Origin: JBEBGV01 sp040081265
Lineage (GTDB): Bacteria; Acidobacteriota; Vicinamibacteria; Vicinamibacterales; UBA2999
DNA: 64,000 nt
Reading direction: 5' to 3'
Assembly: GCA_040081265.1 (NCBI GenBank)
Contig: JBEBGV010000012.1
Location: forward strand, 24,381 to 88,380
Both the position numbers and the translations under genes were made by a program. Positions 62,212 to 64,000 of the stretch are shown here, one piece after another. Numbering within the stretch: the first letter of the stretch is position 1; every line of letters starts with the position of its first letter. Under the pieces are notes generated by a model. It did no database searches and was not told the origin of the DNA. It worked only from the letters and a program-made list of their open reading frames with translations.

Positions 62212-62913
62212 GTGGCTCTGCTCACCGTTTCACTGCTCGGTCTCGCGATCGCGACGCCCCGCTCGCGTCTCCTCACGCTGGACCTCGATGGTCACGCCTT
62301 TCACTTTCAGGCCGGACAGGCGGTCATGATGGGACCGCACGGCAGTTCCGACCGCAGGCCATTTTCGATCGCCAATGCACCGGATGGGGCCGCGACGGCC
62401 AGGCAACTTGAACTCCTGATCGCCGCCGACATCGGCACGGATCTGAGCTGGGCCTCGCCCGGTGCCCTCGTCGACATCGATGGGCCGATTGGCACCTTCA
62501 CCTACGACAACGCACCGGCCCAGCCGCACGTGCTGTTCGTGGCCGGTGGCGTGGGGATCGCCCCGCTGCGTTCGATGATGCACCAGGCGCTTCACGTGTC
62601 ACCGGCGCCGACGATTACGCTTCTCTACAGCGCGCGCAGAAGCGATGAGTTTGCGTTCATCGAGGAGTTCCAGGCCCATGCCCGCTCGGGTCGCATCACG
62701 CTGCACCAGACCGTCACCCGCCACGATGGAGACGACTGGCAGGGCCGGCGCGGCCGTGTCGGACGAGGCGAGTTTGAAGCGGTGCTGCAGCATCCGACCG
62801 CGACGACCTGCTTTGTCTGCGGACCGAATGCCCTGGTGACCGAAACAGTGGAAACCTTGAAAGCGCTGGGCGTGCCGGACGGGCTCGTGCGAATCGAACA
62901 GTGGGGACGCTGA
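62212..62913 (+). CDS. Flavin/NAD(P)H oxidoreductase, ferredoxin-reductase type
   Basis: 233 aa, GTG start. RPFSIAN is the FAD-binding motif, GGVGIAPLRSMMHQ the nucleotide-binding glycine patch, and CGPNALV near the end the cofactor-closing motif. The order and length match FAD/NAD-binding oxidoreductases such as dihydroorotate dehydrogenase electron-transfer (PyrK-like) or flavodoxin reductases. It lacks the C-terminal cysteine cluster of PyrK. Electron partner unknown. Confidence 0.75.
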   Translation: MALLTVSLLGLAIATPRSRLLTLDLDGHAFHFQAGQAVMMGPHGSSDRRPFSIANAPDGAATARQLELLIAADIGTDLSWASPGALVDIDGPIGTFTYDNAPAQPHVLFVAGGVGIAPLRSMMHQALHVSPAPTITLLYSARRSDEFAFIEEFQAHARSGRITLHQTVTRHDGDDWQGRRGRVGRGEFEAVLQHPTATTCFVCGPNALVTETVETLKALGVPDGLVRIEQWGR

Positions 62914-62919
62914 GTCCCT

Positions 62920-63690
62920 CTACATCCCCATCACGTGGTAGCCGGCATCAACCATCAGCACTTCGCCGGTGATCCCTGCGCCGGCATCGCTGAGCAAAAA
63001 TGCCGCGGCTGATCCGACCTCAGATGTCTCAACCGTCCGGCGCAGGGGGGCCTTCTCCCGCGCCAGCGTGAGCATGTTCGAGAAACCGGAGACGCCGGCA
63101 GACGCCAGCGTCTTGATCGGTCCGGCCGAGATCGCATTGACGCGAATGTTCCGCGGCCCGAGGTCGGCCGCAAGATAGCGTACCGTCGCCTCGAGCGCCG
63201 CCTTGGCGACACCCATGACGTTGTAATTGGGGAACACGCGATCGCTGCCCAGATACGTCAGCGTCAGGACGCTTCCGCCCCCGCGCTTCTCCAACAACGG
63301 CAACGCGGCGCGAGTCAGGCCGATCAGCGAGTAGGCAGAAATGTCGAGGGCGACGCGGAACGCATCGCGGGTCGTCATCGAGAACGGTGATGAGAGTGCC
63401 TCACGGGGTGCGAACGCCGCCCCGTGAACGATGAAGTCGAGGCCGCCAAACTCCTGATCGATACGGGCACAGACGCTGGCGATGTCGTCATCGGAACTGA
63501 CGTCACACGGCAGCACGAGCGGCGACTGCTCGAGCTCCTGCCCGAGATCGTTCACGTGTTCTTCGAACCGGCCCTGATACGTGAGCGCCAGCCGCGCGCC
63601 GGCACCCGCCGTGGCCTTGGCAATCGCCCACGCGATCGATCGCTTGTTCGCGACGCCGACAATGAGGCCGTGCTTTCCAGAAAGGGTCAT
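62920..63690 (-). CDS. fabI: Enoyl-[acyl-carrier-protein] reductase (NADH)
   Basis: Last reductive step of type II fatty acid synthesis. 256 aa, SDR fold with VGVANKRSIAWAIA as the characteristic cofactor loop, FIVHGAAFAPRE, the Y-x6-K catalytic pair in YNVMGVAK and NAISAGPIKTLA. Length and motifs match FabI rather than other SDRs. ATG 63690. Confidence 0.96.
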   Translation of the reverse strand: MTLSGKHGLIVGVANKRSIAWAIAKATAGAGARLALTYQGRFEEHVNDLGQELEQSPLVLPCDVSSDDDIASVCARIDQEFGGLDFIVHGAAFAPREALSSPFSMTTRDAFRVALDISAYSLIGLTRAALPLLEKRGGGSVLTLTYLGSDRVFPNYNVMGVAKAALEATVRYLAADLGPRNIRVNAISAGPIKTLASAGVSGFSNMLTLAREKAPLRRTVETSEVGSAAAFLLSDAGAGITGEVLMVDAGYHVMGM

Positions 63691-63742
63691 CAGGGGTCAA
63701 AGGTTCGGGATGAGTTCGGGATTAAGGGGGATCGATCGCCGC

Positions 63743-64000
63743 TCAGCGACCCCGGCGACGTCGGAAGCGATTCTCGCCGCCGGGTCGATCGGGCCGCTGG
63801 CCTCCCGGCTGTCCGCCGCCACCGGGTTGACCCTGGCGCGGGGGTCCGCCTGAGCGGTTGCCACGACTGTCGCTACCCCCGCCCCCGCCGCCGCCACGCG
63901 GATGGTTGCCCGGCGGAGCGCCGCCAAAACGCATGTCTCCCTGTCGATCGCTGCCCCGTTGCGGGCGCCGGTGGCCGCCTTGCGGGCGATTGCCGTCGAT
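63743..64000 (-). CDS. C-terminus of a Gly/Arg-rich protein (runs off the window end)
   Basis: An open frame from the window edge to TGA 63743 gives 85 residues, made of GGG runs, RGG-like and RPQ units and an RFRRRRGR end. Such tails are common on RNA-binding proteins and DEAD-box RNA helicases, but the functional domain lies outside. No call beyond the low-complexity tail is justified. Confidence 0.6.
   Translation of the reverse strand: MDGNRPQGGHRRPQRGSDRQGDMRFGGAPPGNHPRGGGGGGGSDSRGNRSGGPPRQGQPGGGGQPGGQRPDRPGGENRFRRRRGR

Overview
High-GC bacterial chromosome segment. The gene content (S8 protease with a VW[GS]T-repeat tail, YfhO-type and GT-C membrane proteins, a sigma-54 regulator, many GTG starts) fits an Acidobacteriota, most likely the Vicinamibacteria. 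This is inference from gene flavour, since no rRNA or other phylogenetic marker is present. Starts were chosen from operon overlaps and domain boundaries, so some differ from the longest open frame.

Region 1 (1-31852, minus strand) is one almost gapless run of about 28 genes, most overlapping by the ATGA or GTGA of a stop/start pair. It is a surface-glycan locus built around nonulosonic (sialic-acid-like) sugars. It has two NeuB synthases, two NeuC epimerases and two NeuA CMP-sugar synthetases. With them are five SAM methyltransferases, an SDR, an aldehyde dehydrogenase, an NDP-sugar epimerase with cysteine pairs, a small nucleotidyltransferase and a GT2. Two expanded families of unassigned proteins are interspersed. 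Family A carries GPW-x-x-E-x-G-[FY]-E-[LV]-LYW. Family B is GT-B-like and carries WDHLSSK, VTGAQ and RPHP motifs. One protein fuses B to A.

Region 2 (31955-44000) continues the locus on both strands with more A and B genes, a GT-A transferase and an ABC exporter pair (ATPase and permease, convergent). Its third codon positions are visibly more AT-rich. It also holds the IS debris: an IS3-family OrfB remnant joined to a truncated methyltransferase, and an IS5-type remnant between the two exporter genes. This region looks acquired and rearranged.

Region 3 (44469-53533) holds large membrane proteins (two GT-C paralogues, a YfhO-like protein, and a membrane protein plus ankyrin-like pair whose paralogous pair sits at 4.8-6.7 kb) with smpB and pdxA. 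Region 4 (53535-64000) is mostly housekeeping and regulation: holB, a 2OG-Fe(II) oxygenase, a DUF5615-like protein, a PH-like membrane protein, a sigma-54 activator, an S8 protease, a HD-GYP/GAF/GGDEF protein, a flavin reductase, fabI and the Gly/Arg-rich C-terminus of a protein running off the window.

Working model (inference): NeuC, NeuB and NeuA make two CMP-activated nonulosonic acids, the SDR, epimerase and methyltransferases make or decorate sugars, families A and B (with GT2 and GT-A) assemble the glycan, and the Wzm/Wzt-type ABC pair exports it. The striking feature is the number of diverged A and B paralogues in one locus.
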